Of a stretch of 64,000 nt of DNA, positions 8,757 through 20,018 are shown piece by piece; position 1 is the first letter of the stretch; every line of letters begins with the position of its first letter. The stretch lies in NCBI GenBank assembly GCA_019359495.1, contig JAHHHF010000072.1:124001-188000 (forward strand), given 5' to 3'. This DNA is from Goleter apudmare HA4340-LM2 (GTDB lineage Bacteria > Cyanobacteriota > Cyanobacteriia > Cyanobacteriales > Nostocaceae). The notes below the pieces were generated by a model. It saw nothing but the letters and a program-made list of their open reading frames with translations, searched no databases and had not been told where the DNA came from. Made by a program: the position numbers and the translations under genes.

Positions 8757-9899
8757 ATGAACGCCAAATACGAAGCCTTATCAATTACCAGCCAGTTTTT
8801 AGGACACCGCACCTATGGTCAACTGTTAAGGGATTATTTCAAAAACACCAATCTACCTGGTTCAGTAGACTTCCATTGGTTTATGGACGAATGCAAAAAC
8901 TTACAATGGCTACTAACTAGACCCTTTTACCGCAAGCTTCCCAACTCTTGGTTACAACAACGCAACTTAGATTTTCAATACTTTCGTTCGGAATTAATCT
9001 CTGCATACATTACTAAATCTTTGCTGAGACGTAAACTCTCGCAAAAATCATATACAGTCATGCATTTACATACTCAAGTTATGGCTTTTTTAGCCCTTGA
9101 GTATATGAAAATAATTCCTACCGTCGTTAGTATTGACTATACCGCAGCACTCAAAGCTCAGGAAATAATTGATAATCGCTTCCAGTGGACATATCAACCG
9201 AATATTGTCATGGAGCAAAAAGTTTTTCTAGCGGCATCTCGGATTATTTCATGGTCAGAATTAGCGAAGAAATCTGTTGTCGAAGATTATGGAATTAGTG
9301 CAGATAAAGTCATAGTAATTCCCCCAGGAGTGAATTTAAATGCTTTAAAATACGATGAAAATTCAATCAAGAAGAATGATGATACCTGTAATATTCTGTT
9401 TATAGGTGGTGACTTTATCAGAAAAGGCGGGGAAGATTTACTATCAGTGTTTCTTGAAAATTTTGCTGATGTTGCCACCCTGCATGTAGTGACTAACAAA
9501 CCAATCAATTGTCATCACCATCGGGTACGAATTTATCATAATATCAAAGCATATACTCCTGAATGGAAAAGACTTTATCAGCAAGCCGATATGTTTGTCA
9601 TGCCTACTTACAGTGAGGGATTACCCCAAGTTTTTATGGAGGCTATGGCCGCAGGACTGCCAATAATTTCTACTAATTTACCCCAGATGCAAGAGGTAGT
9701 TAGTGATAGCATCACAGGTTTTCTTGTCCCGCCGGGAAATCGTGATCAACTAGCTAATAAACTCAAGACTTTAATTAATCACCCGACATTAAGAACAGAA
9801 ATGGGGATGAAAGGTAAACACATTGCCCAGTTAAAGTTTGATGCTCACAAAAACTGTTCACAAATAGAAAACATCTTTCACGAACTATCTGTAGTTTAG
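8757..9899 (+). CDS. Glycosyltransferase family 4 (GT-B)
   Basis: A 380-residue GT4 protein. The C-terminal domain shows a sugar-nucleotide loop (ILFIGGDFIRKGGEDLL), then PTYSEGLPQVFMEAMAAGLPIIST and the following LPQMQEVV, which correspond to the E-x7-E donor motif and the GxxE element. The N-terminal acceptor domain is less conserved. It acts in the cytoplasm on the lipid-linked oligosaccharide. A methyltransferase gene follows 39 bases downstream, so the two are probably co-transcribed. Confidence 0.87.
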   Translation: MNAKYEALSITSQFLGHRTYGQLLRDYFKNTNLPGSVDFHWFMDECKNLQWLLTRPFYRKLPNSWLQQRNLDFQYFRSELISAYITKSLLRRKLSQKSYTVMHLHTQVMAFLALEYMKIIPTVVSIDYTAALKAQEIIDNRFQWTYQPNIVMEQKVFLAASRIISWSELAKKSVVEDYGISADKVIVIPPGVNLNALKYDENSIKKNDDTCNILFIGGDFIRKGGEDLLSVFLENFADVATLHVVTNKPINCHHHRVRIYHNIKAYTPEWKRLYQQADMFVMPTYSEGLPQVFMEAMAAGLPIISTNLPQMQEVVSDSITGFLVPPGNRDQLANKLKTLINHPTLRTEMGMKGKHIAQLKFDAHKNCSQIENIFHELSVV

Positions 9900-9938
9900 C
9901 GATTACTGTTGTAAAAAATCAAATTGGAGCCAATTGAC

Positions 9939-10706
9939 GTGAATACAAACACCATTACTTACTCGGAAAAATATTTTCAAAGTAGAGATTTTGCTACTGA
10001 TTATGAAACCTTAGCGGCAGTAATTTTTCACCTTTATCATCCACAAACGGTAGCAGAATTTGGTTGTGGACCGGGTCATCTCAGTACAGAACTAGCCAAG
10101 CTTGGGGTACAGGTGATAGCCGTGGATGGTCACTCCCAACCTAGTTTTGGTGGATTGACGATAGAATTTCATCGACTCGACTTGAATGATTCTACAGCGA
10201 TCGCCAACTTCTGTGCTAACAAACGCGTTGACTTAGCTATCTGTCTAGAAGTCGCCGAACACCTACAACCAGAAAGTTCCCCAACCTTAGTGAAATGGTT
10301 GACTAAAATCGCTCCCATTGTCATCTTTTCCGCAGCTGTTCCCAAGCAAGGGGGACACGGACACATTAACCTGCGACCCCGTGAATACTGGTACAATGAA
10401 TTTACCCAACGTCAGTTTATCGCAGCAGATCGTGTGCGTGAACAGTTACGCGCTACCCCCAGCGTTGCCCCTTGGTATCGTTACAATATCATTGACTACG
10501 TACAGATTCAGCACCCCCAAGCGCCAGAAGCAGCCGAAGTTATTCCCCGTCTCATCGCCTCTGAATCAGCAGCAGCATCCGGTTATTATGAAGAATATGA
10601 CAGACGATTTCTAGCAGAACGTCGTCTAGAATATGCACCCATACAGCTTCATACAACCGTGAAAAGACTGCGTGCATTCGCTAAACGCCTTCTCGGTCGC
10701 AGTTAG
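9939..10706 (+). CDS. Class I SAM-dependent methyltransferase
   Basis: The protein has a Rossmann SAM-binding motif I, VAEFGCGPGHLSTELA, followed by an acidic turn (VIAVDGHS) and motif IV ICLEVAEHL. It probably methylates a sugar or another component of the exopolysaccharide, as it lies in the glycosyltransferase cluster. I chose GTG at 9939 because GGAG lies nine bases upstream. An in-frame TTG at 9924 would add five residues. The acceptor is unknown. Confidence 0.8.
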   Translation: MNTNTITYSEKYFQSRDFATDYETLAAVIFHLYHPQTVAEFGCGPGHLSTELAKLGVQVIAVDGHSQPSFGGLTIEFHRLDLNDSTAIANFCANKRVDLAICLEVAEHLQPESSPTLVKWLTKIAPIVIFSAAVPKQGGHGHINLRPREYWYNEFTQRQFIAADRVREQLRATPSVAPWYRYNIIDYVQIQHPQAPEAAEVIPRLIASESAAASGYYEEYDRRFLAERRLEYAPIQLHTTVKRLRAFAKRLLGRS

Positions 10707-10857
10707 TAAAATACAATAGGGAACAGGTCTGAATTATACCTCCTATACCTGCAATCTGTTGTATGTTTTAGAGGCGTCATTACATATAATGCCTCTGATG
10801 TCAAACGCTCCACCCATTCTTGGGATGGGGTTTTACCCTCGATCAATAAAATTTGGT

Positions 10858-10906
10858 AAACCTCCGCGTACCTCTGCGTTTCCCTTTGTGCCCCTCTGCG
10901 TTTAAA
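10858..10906. repeat. CTCTGCG-type dispersed repeat
   Basis: The segment carries CCTCCGCGTACCTCTGCG and CCCCTCTGCGTTT, members of the short repeat family also at 7066-7107 and 8649-8676. It sits in the gap between convergent gene blocks. Confidence 0.6.
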
Positions 10907-10914
10907 AAACGAAA

Positions 10915-10935
10915 AAGCTGGGTCAAACCCAGCTT
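10915..10935 (-). terminator. Rho-independent terminator after gmd-fcl
   Basis: Perfect 9-bp stem AAGCTGGGT/ACCCAGCTT with a 3-base loop. On the minus strand it is followed by TTTCGTTTTTT. It begins five bases beyond the fcl stop codon. Confidence 0.88.
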
Positions 10936-10940
10936 CTTAG

Positions 10941-12994
<2,054 letters not shown>

Positions 12995-13506
12995 TTATCC
13001 TTTGTAATCTTGAATTAAGTACTTGCAGTCCATTGATACAAACTAGCAGCTGAGTGCTTGATTGCCTAATGGGAAACCTACGTGTCTTGCTTAATGAAAG
13101 AATCTTAACGTAGATAAATATACTTAAATTGCATTTATTTAAAAAAGTCAGCCAATCAGGCTGAACTGAGGATTATGAAGGTTTTGATCTAGCTTTTTAG
13201 TCTTTGCTAAAACTTTATATAACTTTGGTTTTTGTGAAATTTAAACTAATTGGCTTGACTTAAAACTATCTTTTTAATAAAAAACTAAATAGTGTGCGCT
13301 TATAAATATAAAGCTATACAGTAGTTTGAGTGGATATTTTATAAAAATTCCTAATATTTACCCAGAAGTTTGCATCTAGGGGCATTAACTGCCCCAAAGA
13401 ATTAACTCTCAGTAGACATCATAAACTGGGCACACCAATGAGGAATGATGAATAAACTTAGAGACTAGAGGCTAGGAACTAGCCCCTTTTTTCCAGTTAG
13501 TCGTGT
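12995..13506. other. AT-rich intergenic region upstream of gmd
   Basis: No gene is supported in these 512 bases. The stretch is strongly AT-rich and must hold the gmd promoter. Near 13472-13495 a 6-bp stem GGCTAG-gaa-CTAGCC is followed on the plus strand by CCTTTTTT. It resembles a plus-strand terminator, but both neighbouring genes run on the minus strand, so its role is unclear. Confidence 0.55.
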
Positions 13507-14265
13507 TCAGTATGCTCCGTTATTTTTGGGCATAATTACGACATTAACTGTTTTTAGTATTATCCATAAGTCGAGCCAAAAATTTCTAAATTTGACATAA
13601 TGTAAGTCTATTTGGACTCGTCGAGGATAAGGAATGTCATTACGTCCAGACACTTGCCATAATCCAGTAATTCCTGGACGTATAGTTAAAATCTGATCGA
13701 TGTGACAACCGTATTTTGGTAATTCTTCCGCTACTAAGGGTCGGGGACCAACAACGCTCATGTCACCCCTTAACACATTCCAGAACTGAGGGAATTCATC
13801 TAAGCTAGTAATTCGCAAAAACCGACCAATTTTTGTAATCCGGGGGTCATGCTTGAGCTTAAAACTACTCTCAAATTCTTGCCGCATCTGGGGAGAGGTT
13901 TCCATCATTTGCATGAGGATTTCATCGGCATTGCTGACCATTGTGCGAAATTTAATACAGTTAAAGGGTTTGTAGTTTTTACCTACCCGTTCTTGGACGT
14001 AAAAGATTGGCCCTTCTGAACTGAAAGCAATCAGCAAGGCCAAGATTAAGTAAACGGGGAGAAACAGGATCAAAACTAACAGCGAAAACACAATATCAAA
14101 CAGTCGTTTGGCAAACTCTCCGTTCAAACCTTGAAAAGACAAACCTTGAGGTTTTATCCTAGGTGTCTTTTTCTGTTGACCACGTTTTAAGAAAGTACGC
14201 GTAGACGCGCTAGCGTCTTGCCGTAGGCTTCGCTTGCCGGAGAGGAGTGAGCTCTGGGCAGTCAT
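13507..14265 (-). CDS. Exopolysaccharide initiating sugar transferase (WcaJ/RfbP family)
   Basis: Bacterial sugar transferase that moves a sugar-1-phosphate from a nucleotide sugar to undecaprenyl phosphate, the first step of repeat-unit synthesis. After a basic lead, AKRLFDIVFSLLVLILFLPV forms the membrane helix. The catalytic domain has the signature FIKFRTM-like CIKFRTM, KLKHDPRITKIGRFLR, SLDEFPQFWNVLRGDMS and VGPRPLV. I placed the start at ATG 14265, four bases after AAGGAG. A GTG at 14292 would add nine residues. Codons for about residues 5-20 come from a palindromic repeat (14195-14245), so this segment is probably not structural. Confidence 0.88.
   Translation of the reverse strand: MTAQSSLLSGKRSLRQDASASTRTFLKRGQQKKTPRIKPQGLSFQGLNGEFAKRLFDIVFSLLVLILFLPVYLILALLIAFSSEGPIFYVQERVGKNYKPFNCIKFRTMVSNADEILMQMMETSPQMRQEFESSFKLKHDPRITKIGRFLRITSLDEFPQFWNVLRGDMSVVGPRPLVAEELPKYGCHIDQILTIRPGITGLWQVSGRNDIPYPRRVQIDLHYVKFRNFWLDLWIILKTVNVVIMPKNNGAY
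14195..14245. repeat. Palindromic repeat inside the sugar transferase coding region
   Basis: The pattern GTAGACGCGCTAGCGTCTTG followed by CCGTAGGCTTCGCTTGCCGG is a known style of Nostoc interspersed repeat. Variants are at 59881-59910 (GTAGACGCGTAGCGGCTTCC) and 58981-59010. Here it is read in frame and gives a low-complexity N-terminal segment. Confidence 0.7.
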
Positions 14266-14374
14266 CATACTCCTTAATAATCCACACCACACATAGTCCC
14301 AATCTTAAAGCTAAAAGGAGGTGCTTCTGGGTTTAATTTTCCAAAAGCTGATCAAACAAGTGCAAAAATCCTGA

Positions 14375-15520
14375 CTATTCCTCTAAAGAAAGTCTTTTTT
14401 GATAGCACTTGTCTACAAAATCTCGATAGCGCTGTGCAAAGGCTTGCCGAGAAAACTGGGCAGCGTGCTCTCGCGCATATTCGGGATTCAATGAACCCTG
14501 GTACATTTCAAACTTTTCCACTGCCTCTATTAAAGCTGCCTCTACTTGCGCCTTGAAGAAGATACCGGTTCCTGTATCTTTATATGAGCGAAGATCACGC
14601 ACAGTTTCTAGCGCACCTCCTGCGCCGTAGGCAATTACCGGAGTACCACAAGCTTGTGCTTCCACTAAGGCAATGCCAAAATCTTCACAAGCTGCATACA
14701 CAAATGCTTTGGCTCTGGCCATATATTTTTTTACCACGTCATCAGGTTGCCATCCCAGTATTTGAATATTAGGACTGGCGATCGCTTGGAGATGTTTCAT
14801 TTCTGAACCTGTACCAATCACTACTAATGGTCTTTGCAGTTGATTAAATGCTTTGACAATTAGAGATACTTGCTTGTAACTCACCAACCGGGAAACTGTG
14901 ACGTAAAAATCCTCTTTGTCGGGAAAAAAAGGAAATGCCTCGACATTTACCGGTGGATAGATGACTGTTGCCTCTCGACGATAGCAGCGCCAAATTCGCC
15001 GAGCCGTATACTGTGAATTGGCAATAAAATAATCAACGCGATTTGCACTCAAGACATCCCACTGGCGCAAATGATGTAATAAGTACCGCGCCACCCACCC
15101 TGAGATACCTCTCCCCAACTTGCTTTGATTGAGGTAGTCAAAGGTCAAGTCCCAGGCATAGCGCATGGGGCTATGGCAGTAGCAAATATGTAATTGCTCA
15201 GGAGTAGTGAGAACCCCTTTTGCCACAGCATGGGATGAAGATAGAATTACGTCGTATTGTCGTAAGTCCAGTTGCTCAATTGCTAATGGCCACAAAGGTA
15301 AGTAATTTTGTATACCATTACAGGCATAGGGAAAACGCTGGAGAAACGTCTTGCCAATCTGACGTTGGTATAAATAACTTTCAGGATTACTGGATTCAAA
15401 ATCGATCAGGGCATACAAATCAGCATCAATGTGATTCAGTATTTCCCGCACAACTAGTTCTGAACCCCCAGTGGCTTTGGGTGTCAGCCACTCATGAACC
15501 AGAGCATATTTCAAGGGCAC
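14375..15520 (-). CDS. Glycosyltransferase family 4 (GT-B)
   Basis: A 381-residue GT4 enzyme starting KYALVHEWLTPKATGGSELV, the mannosyltransferase-like opening with the GGSE acceptor loop. The C-terminal half contains VSRLVSYKQVSLIVKAF and the donor motif CEDFGIALVEAQACGTPVIA followed by GGALETV. It should transfer a sugar early in repeat-unit assembly, as it lies just upstream of the initiating sugar transferase on the same strand. The start is GTG at 15520. A TTG two codons later is an equal possibility. Confidence 0.88.
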   Translation of the reverse strand: MPLKYALVHEWLTPKATGGSELVVREILNHIDADLYALIDFESSNPESYLYQRQIGKTFLQRFPYACNGIQNYLPLWPLAIEQLDLRQYDVILSSSHAVAKGVLTTPEQLHICYCHSPMRYAWDLTFDYLNQSKLGRGISGWVARYLLHHLRQWDVLSANRVDYFIANSQYTARRIWRCYRREATVIYPPVNVEAFPFFPDKEDFYVTVSRLVSYKQVSLIVKAFNQLQRPLVVIGTGSEMKHLQAIASPNIQILGWQPDDVVKKYMARAKAFVYAACEDFGIALVEAQACGTPVIAYGAGGALETVRDLRSYKDTGTGIFFKAQVEAALIEAVEKFEMYQGSLNPEYAREHAAQFSRQAFAQRYRDFVDKCYQKRLSLEE

Positions 15521-15804
15521 CGCTAACTTTAATAAGTAGAAAATAGTTGAGGTAATCCATGAGGTTAACTGAAAAGTTTCCCCTGGTAATCAAAGAATGG
15601 GAAGCGCCCCAGATTCATCTGAAGACGTAGTTCTCCTAAAACAGGTTCCATAGGGGTACTGTGACCTGATAACCTCAAAGGTATTGGGAATGGGGCATTG
15701 GGGAATGGGGCATGGGGGAGTAAAATCTTCCTTATCTCCCTTATCCTCCTCATCTCCCCAGCCACCAATACCTCGGTAATAACTGACATAGAAAGTGGGA
15801 ATTT

Positions 15805-16743
15805 ATGCGAATTTTAATTATGGGTGGCACTCGGTTCATCGGTGTATACCTAACTCAACTGCTAGTGGAACAAGGGCACAAGGTGGTACTGTTCAATCGT
15901 GGTAATCGTTCCGTACCATCCTTACAGGGAGTAGGACAAATTATAGGCGATCGCACTGACGTTACCCAGTTAAAAGCAAAGTTATCACAAGAAAATTTTG
16001 ATGTCATTTTTGACAATAATGGACGGGAACTTACAGATACACAACCACTGGCAGAAATTTTTTCAGGTCGTGTGCAACATTTTGTCTATATGAGTTCTGC
16101 TGGAGTGTATCTCAAAACTGACCAACTGCCCCACGTAGAAGGTGATACGGTAGATCCAAAAAGCCGCCATCGAGGTAAACACGAAACGGAGACTTACCTA
16201 TCCCAATCAGGATTGCCCTTTACCTCAATTCGTCCGACTTACATATACGGCCCCCTGAATTATAATGACTTGGAAAGTTGGTTTTTTGACAGAATTGTCC
16301 GCGATCGCCCCATTCCTATCCCAGGTAACGGCTTACATATCACTCAGCTAGGTCACGTAAAAGACTTAGCCCAGGCTATGTCTCAGGTGATAGGTAATCA
16401 GCAGGCTGTAGGAAAAATTTACAATATTTCGGGCGATCGCTTTGTCACTTTTGATGGTTTAGCTCGTGCTTGTATACAAGCCTCTGGTAAATCACCCGAT
16501 GCTGTGAAAATTGTCCATTATGACCCGAAAAAGTTTGATTTCGGTAAGCGCAAAGCTTTTCCCCTAAGAGTGCAGCATTTCTTTGCATCGGTGCATCAAG
16601 CAACTACAGAGTTGGGCTGGAAACCTGAGTATGATTTGGTTTCTGGACTGACTGACTCTTTTGAAAATGATTATTTGGCTAATGGGCGAGACAAAGTTGC
16701 AGTTGATTTCTCTCTAGACGAGGAAATTTTGTCAACTTTGTGA
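15805..16743 (+). CDS. NAD-dependent epimerase/dehydratase-like protein (CSP41-type SDR)
   Basis: A 312-residue extended-SDR-like protein. The N-terminal MGGTRFIGVYLTQLLVEQGH is a Rossmann motif of the atypical GGTRFIG type found in cyanobacterial and chloroplast CSP41 RNA-binding proteins. The usual catalytic YxxxK is not evident; the segment around residues 122-135 reads RHRGKHETE. It may act as an RNA-associated protein rather than a sugar epimerase. It stands alone between the minus-strand GT4 gene and the rml genes, so location gives little evidence for a role in polysaccharide synthesis. Confidence 0.8.
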   Translation: MRILIMGGTRFIGVYLTQLLVEQGHKVVLFNRGNRSVPSLQGVGQIIGDRTDVTQLKAKLSQENFDVIFDNNGRELTDTQPLAEIFSGRVQHFVYMSSAGVYLKTDQLPHVEGDTVDPKSRHRGKHETETYLSQSGLPFTSIRPTYIYGPLNYNDLESWFFDRIVRDRPIPIPGNGLHITQLGHVKDLAQAMSQVIGNQQAVGKIYNISGDRFVTFDGLARACIQASGKSPDAVKIVHYDPKKFDFGKRKAFPLRVQHFFASVHQATTELGWKPEYDLVSGLTDSFENDYLANGRDKVAVDFSLDEEILSTL

Positions 16744-16886
16744 ATGCATAAGTAATTTTAAACCTTATGTAAAACACCAAATTTACCGCACAGACTCGAT
16801 TTTTCAGTGCTCCAAGCAGTTTTACCGCTAGGGTGGTACTCAGTCCCCTAGTGGTCTGTTGCACAAATTTTGAGGCGTGAAACTGT

Positions 16887-16930
16887 TCGTAGTTAAGACT
16901 TTAGTCCTTGACTAATAAGCACTTTAGTGA
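16887..16930. repeat. ACTTTAGTCC / GCACTTTAGTG dispersed repeat
   Basis: Diverged copy, in inverted orientation, of the repeat at 4837-4888 and 19381-19435. Confidence 0.65.
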
Positions 16931-17051
16931 TTTTGAGCAACCTGACAAAACTTCAAAAATCAACACCACTTCGGAGTTATACCAAAATACTGTAAAATCT
17001 GAAGCTAAATAATTACCAAGCTTTAATATTAAATTATTTCAGTACAATCGT

Positions 17052-17065
17052 GTATTTTAAAATAC
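17052..17065. promoter_or_regulatory. Possible NtcA box (GTA-N8-TAC palindrome)
   Basis: GTATTTTAAAATAC matches the NtcA consensus GTA-N8-TAC and is a perfect palindrome. The nearest TAN3T hexamer downstream begins 12 bases on, shorter than the usual 20-24, and rmlB starts 260 bases away. The site is AT-rich, so chance occurrence is possible. Confidence 0.3.
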
Positions 17066-17326
17066 ATATATTCACAATATTTTTGCTGATTATTGGGAAC
17101 TAGTAAAAAGTTACATTAGTCTTGATAAATACTTGAAAGGCCTTGGCACACAATTCTTGCTTAATCATGAATAGTCTCAAGAAATTTCACTACCGAAATA
17201 ATAAGGTCTTTCCTTACCCATATTAAGGTCACCAATATAGCTGCTCAACAAGAGCAAATATTGCACTGCTCAATCCAGCCCAATTATCAACTAGTAAAAA
17301 ATGTTAGCGAGGAACTTTGAGGAATT

Positions 17327-18397
17327 ATGTCAACAGTATTAGTCACAGGAGGAGCGGGATTTATTGGTGCTAACTTTATTCTCCTCGCAAGAAAAGCAGA
17401 ATGGGCTAATGTAATTAATTTAGATAAGCTGACTTACGCCAGTAATCTAGAAACATTGGCAGCACTACAAAGCGATTCCAACTATCATTTTGTGCAAGGA
17501 GATATCGGTAACACAGAACTAATCAGTTATCTACTGCAACAGTATCAGCCAGATGCAATTATTAATTTTGCGGCTGAAAGCCACGTAGACCGCTCGATAT
17601 TTAGCCCCCGTGACTTTATTGAAACAAATGTAGTTGGAACTTTTCAACTGCTAGAAGCTACTAGGCTTTACTGGCAACAACTATCATCACAAAAACAACA
17701 GCAGTTTCGTTTTTTACATGTGTCTACAGATGAAGTATACGGCTCCTTAAATCCACAGGAACCAGCCTTCCGAGAAGATACTCCTTACGCGCCCAATAGT
17801 CCTTATGCTGCATCTAAGGCAGCATCCGACCATTTTGTGCGAGCTTATCATCACACCTATGGACTACCGACACTGACAACAAATTGCTCCAACAACTATG
17901 GGCCGCGTCAGTTTCCCGAAAAACTCATTCCTTTGACCATTCTCAATGCTCTAGATGGTAAACCACTACCTATATATGGAGATGGTCAAAATGTCCGAGA
18001 TTGGCTTTATGTCACTGACCATTGTGAAGCTATTTACCTAGTTCTCCAAAAAGGAAAAATTGGTGAAACTTACAATATTGGTGGATTAAACGAACAACCT
18101 AACTTAACAGTTGTGGAGAAAATTTGTGCGCTTCTGGATGAGCTAGCACCAAAATCTGATTATCGCTACTCCTCGTTGATTACTTTTGTGAAAGATCGTC
18201 CTGGACATGATCGAAGATATGCAATTGACTGTAGTAAAATCAACCGCGATTTAGGTTGGCAACCCCAAGAAAACTTTGATAGTGGTTTGCTAAAAACAGT
18301 CGAGTGGTATCTGAGCAACTCTGATTGGGTGAATCAAGTACGTTCAGGAGCTTACCAAACCTGGCTCAAACAAAACTATGACAATCGGAAAGTTTAA
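17327..18397 (+). CDS. rmlB: dTDP-glucose 4,6-dehydratase
   Basis: A 356-residue extended SDR enzyme, second step of dTDP-L-rhamnose synthesis (rfbB/rmlB). Evidence: [12 protein letters not shown] at the N-terminus for NAD binding, [11 protein letters not shown] with the catalytic Asp/Glu pair, and [24 protein letters not shown] with Tyr-x3-Lys. [17 protein letters not shown] is diagnostic. GAGGAA lies shortly before the ATG. It heads the rmlBACD set, where all four enzymes needed to make dTDP-rhamnose from glucose-1-phosphate are present in order. Confidence 0.95.
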   Translation: MSTVLVTGGAGFIGANFILLARKAEWANVINLDKLTYASNLETLAALQSDSNYHFVQGDIGNTELISYLLQQYQPDAIINFAAESHVDRSIFSPRDFIETNVVGTFQLLEATRLYWQQLSSQKQQQFRFLHVSTDEVYGSLNPQEPAFREDTPYAPNSPYAASKAASDHFVRAYHHTYGLPTLTTNCSNNYGPRQFPEKLIPLTILNALDGKPLPIYGDGQNVRDWLYVTDHCEAIYLVLQKGKIGETYNIGGLNEQPNLTVVEKICALLDELAPKSDYRYSSLITFVKDRPGHDRRYAIDCSKINRDLGWQPQENFDSGLLKTVEWYLSNSDWVNQVRSGAYQTWLKQNYDNRKV

Positions 18398-18439
18398 GAC
18401 TCCAGCTAATAAGTAATTTGTTGTGATGAGGAAGGCAAA

Positions 18440-19378
18440 ATGAAAGGTATTATTCTAGCTGGTGGCTCCGGTACACGTCTTTATCCGATCACCTATGCTA
18501 TTAGTAAACAACTAATGCCTGTTTATGACAAGCCGATGATTTACTATCCCTTGTCTGTATTAATGTTGGCAGGTATTCGAGAGATTTTGATTATTTCAAC
18601 TCCCAGAGATTTACCGTTTTTTCAGCACCTGTTAAAAGATGGCAGTCAATGGGGTTTACAGTTTAGTTATGTTGAGCAGCCTCAGCCAGAAGGGTTAGCA
18701 CAAGCCTTTATTTTAGGCAAAGATTTTATTGCTAACGAGCCAGTGTGCTTAATTTTAGGTGACAATATTTTTTATGGACATGGGTTGACAGAAATACTAA
18801 CCAGGGCGGCAAATCTCCAAGAAGGCGGATTAGTTTTCGGTTATCAAGTGAATGATCCTCGGCAATATGGAGTAATTGAATTCGACGCCAATCAGCGAGC
18901 AATTAGTATAGAGGAAAAACCTGTCAATCCCAAGTCTAAGTATGCTGTTCCTGGCATTTACTTTTATGATCATCACGTAGCAGAAATCGCTGCTAATCTG
19001 AAACCTTCTACTCGCAATGAGCTAGAAATTACAGATTTGAATATAGCTTATTTGCGGCGAGGTCAACTAAGAGTAGAACTTTTGGGTCGAGGATATGCTT
19101 GGTTAGATACAGGGACTCATGAATCTTTACATCAGGCAAGTAATTTTATTCAAACTTTAGAAGAGAGGCAAGGGTTGAAAATAGCTTGCGTTGAAGAAAT
19201 TGCCTATAGCCAAGGATATATAGATTCATCTCAACTACGCCAGTTAGCTCAACCTATGTCCAAAAATAACTATGGTCGTTATCTGATGGCACTGTTGGAG
19301 CATGAGCAAAATTCTGAGATGATACCACACAAAAATGGTGTAGCAGTATCTCCTTTGGTATTACAAACAAATTCTTAA
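18440..19378 (+). CDS. rmlA: Glucose-1-phosphate thymidylyltransferase
   Basis: First enzyme of the dTDP-rhamnose pathway, making dTDP-glucose from dTTP and glucose-1-phosphate. The N-terminal [11 protein letters not shown] is the nucleotide-binding signature, and [17 protein letters not shown] and [10 protein letters not shown] are typical of RmlA. At 312 residues it is about 20 longer than common RmlA, with the extension at the C-terminus (after [10 protein letters not shown]), where sequence is low in conservation. It lies 42 bases after rmlB. Confidence 0.94.
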   Translation: MKGIILAGGSGTRLYPITYAISKQLMPVYDKPMIYYPLSVLMLAGIREILIISTPRDLPFFQHLLKDGSQWGLQFSYVEQPQPEGLAQAFILGKDFIANEPVCLILGDNIFYGHGLTEILTRAANLQEGGLVFGYQVNDPRQYGVIEFDANQRAISIEEKPVNPKSKYAVPGIYFYDHHVAEIAANLKPSTRNELEITDLNIAYLRRGQLRVELLGRGYAWLDTGTHESLHQASNFIQTLEERQGLKIACVEEIAYSQGYIDSSQLRQLAQPMSKNNYGRYLMALLEHEQNSEMIPHKNGVAVSPLVLQTNS

Positions 19379-19380
19379 GT

Positions 19381-19435
19381 TCGTAGTAGGCACTTTAGTG
19401 TTTAAAAATAAAGGACTAAAGTCTTGACTACGAAC
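19381..19435. repeat. GCACTTTAGTG / GGACTAAAGTC dispersed repeat
   Basis: A copy of the family at 4837-4888, with ends CGTAGT and ACTACG. It fills most of the rmlA-rmlC gap and could form a hairpin in the rml transcript. Confidence 0.7.
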
Positions 19436-19472
19436 ATGCAGCAATTTTTGTAGTTAATTTTAGAGTTATACA

Positions 19473-20018
19473 ATGCAAGTTACCCAGACAGAAATTCCTG
19501 ATGTATTAGTGATTACACCACGGGTGTTTGGAGACGATCGCGGTTTCTTTTTTGAAAGTTATAACGAAAAAGTCTTCCGAGAAAAAGTAGGTATTGCCGA
19601 GAATTTTGTCCAAGACAATCATTCCCGTTCTGCGAAAAACGTGTTACGTGGTTTGCACTATCAAATTCAACAGCCCCAAGGAAAACTTGTGCGAGTAGTA
19701 GCGGGTGCTGTGTTTGATGTGGCTGTGGATTTAAGAAAAAGCTCTAAAACTTTTGGTCAATGGGTGGGGATTCATCTCACAGCCGAAAATAAACAACAGC
19801 TTTGGATACCTGGCGGTTTCGCTCACGGTTTTGTGGTGCTGGCGGAAGCTACGGAAGTTTTATATAAAACTACAGATTACTACGCACCCCAGTATGAGCG
19901 GTCTATTTTGTGGAATGATCCAGATTTAGCGATCGCCTGGCCTATTCAAGCAACACCAATCTTATCTGCCAAGGATCAAGCTGGCAAGTTGCTACAAGAT
20001 GCAGAGGTGTTTGCATGA
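19473..20018 (+). CDS. rmlC: dTDP-4-dehydrorhamnose 3,5-epimerase
   Basis: A 181-residue cupin-fold epimerase, third step of dTDP-rhamnose synthesis. Diagnostic segments: DDRGFFFESYNE, FVQDNHSRSAKNVLRGLHYQ with the catalytic His, and GKLVRVVAGAVFDVAVDLRKSS. WIPGGFAHGFVVL follows near residue 115. Full length for the family. Its last codon overlaps the rmlD start (ATGA), consistent with coupled translation. Confidence 0.95.
   Translation: MQVTQTEIPDVLVITPRVFGDDRGFFFESYNEKVFREKVGIAENFVQDNHSRSAKNVLRGLHYQIQQPQGKLVRVVAGAVFDVAVDLRKSSKTFGQWVGIHLTAENKQQLWIPGGFAHGFVVLAEATEVLYKTTDYYAPQYERSILWNDPDLAIAWPIQATPILSAKDQAGKLLQDAEVFA

Larger units (their letters stand above)
16744..17326. other. Intergenic region upstream of rmlB
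   Basis: No gene is supported in these 583 bases. It contains a copy of the CTTTAGTCC/GCACTTTAGTG repeat at 16887-16930 and an NtcA-like palindrome at 17052-17065. The rest is AT-rich and likely holds the rml promoter and leader. Confidence 0.6.

Noticed and set aside
13472..13495. Plus-strand terminator-like hairpin GGCTAG-gaa-CTAGCC followed by T-run
   Set aside because: No plus-strand gene lies upstream, so it is not listed as a terminator; the stem is only 6 bp.
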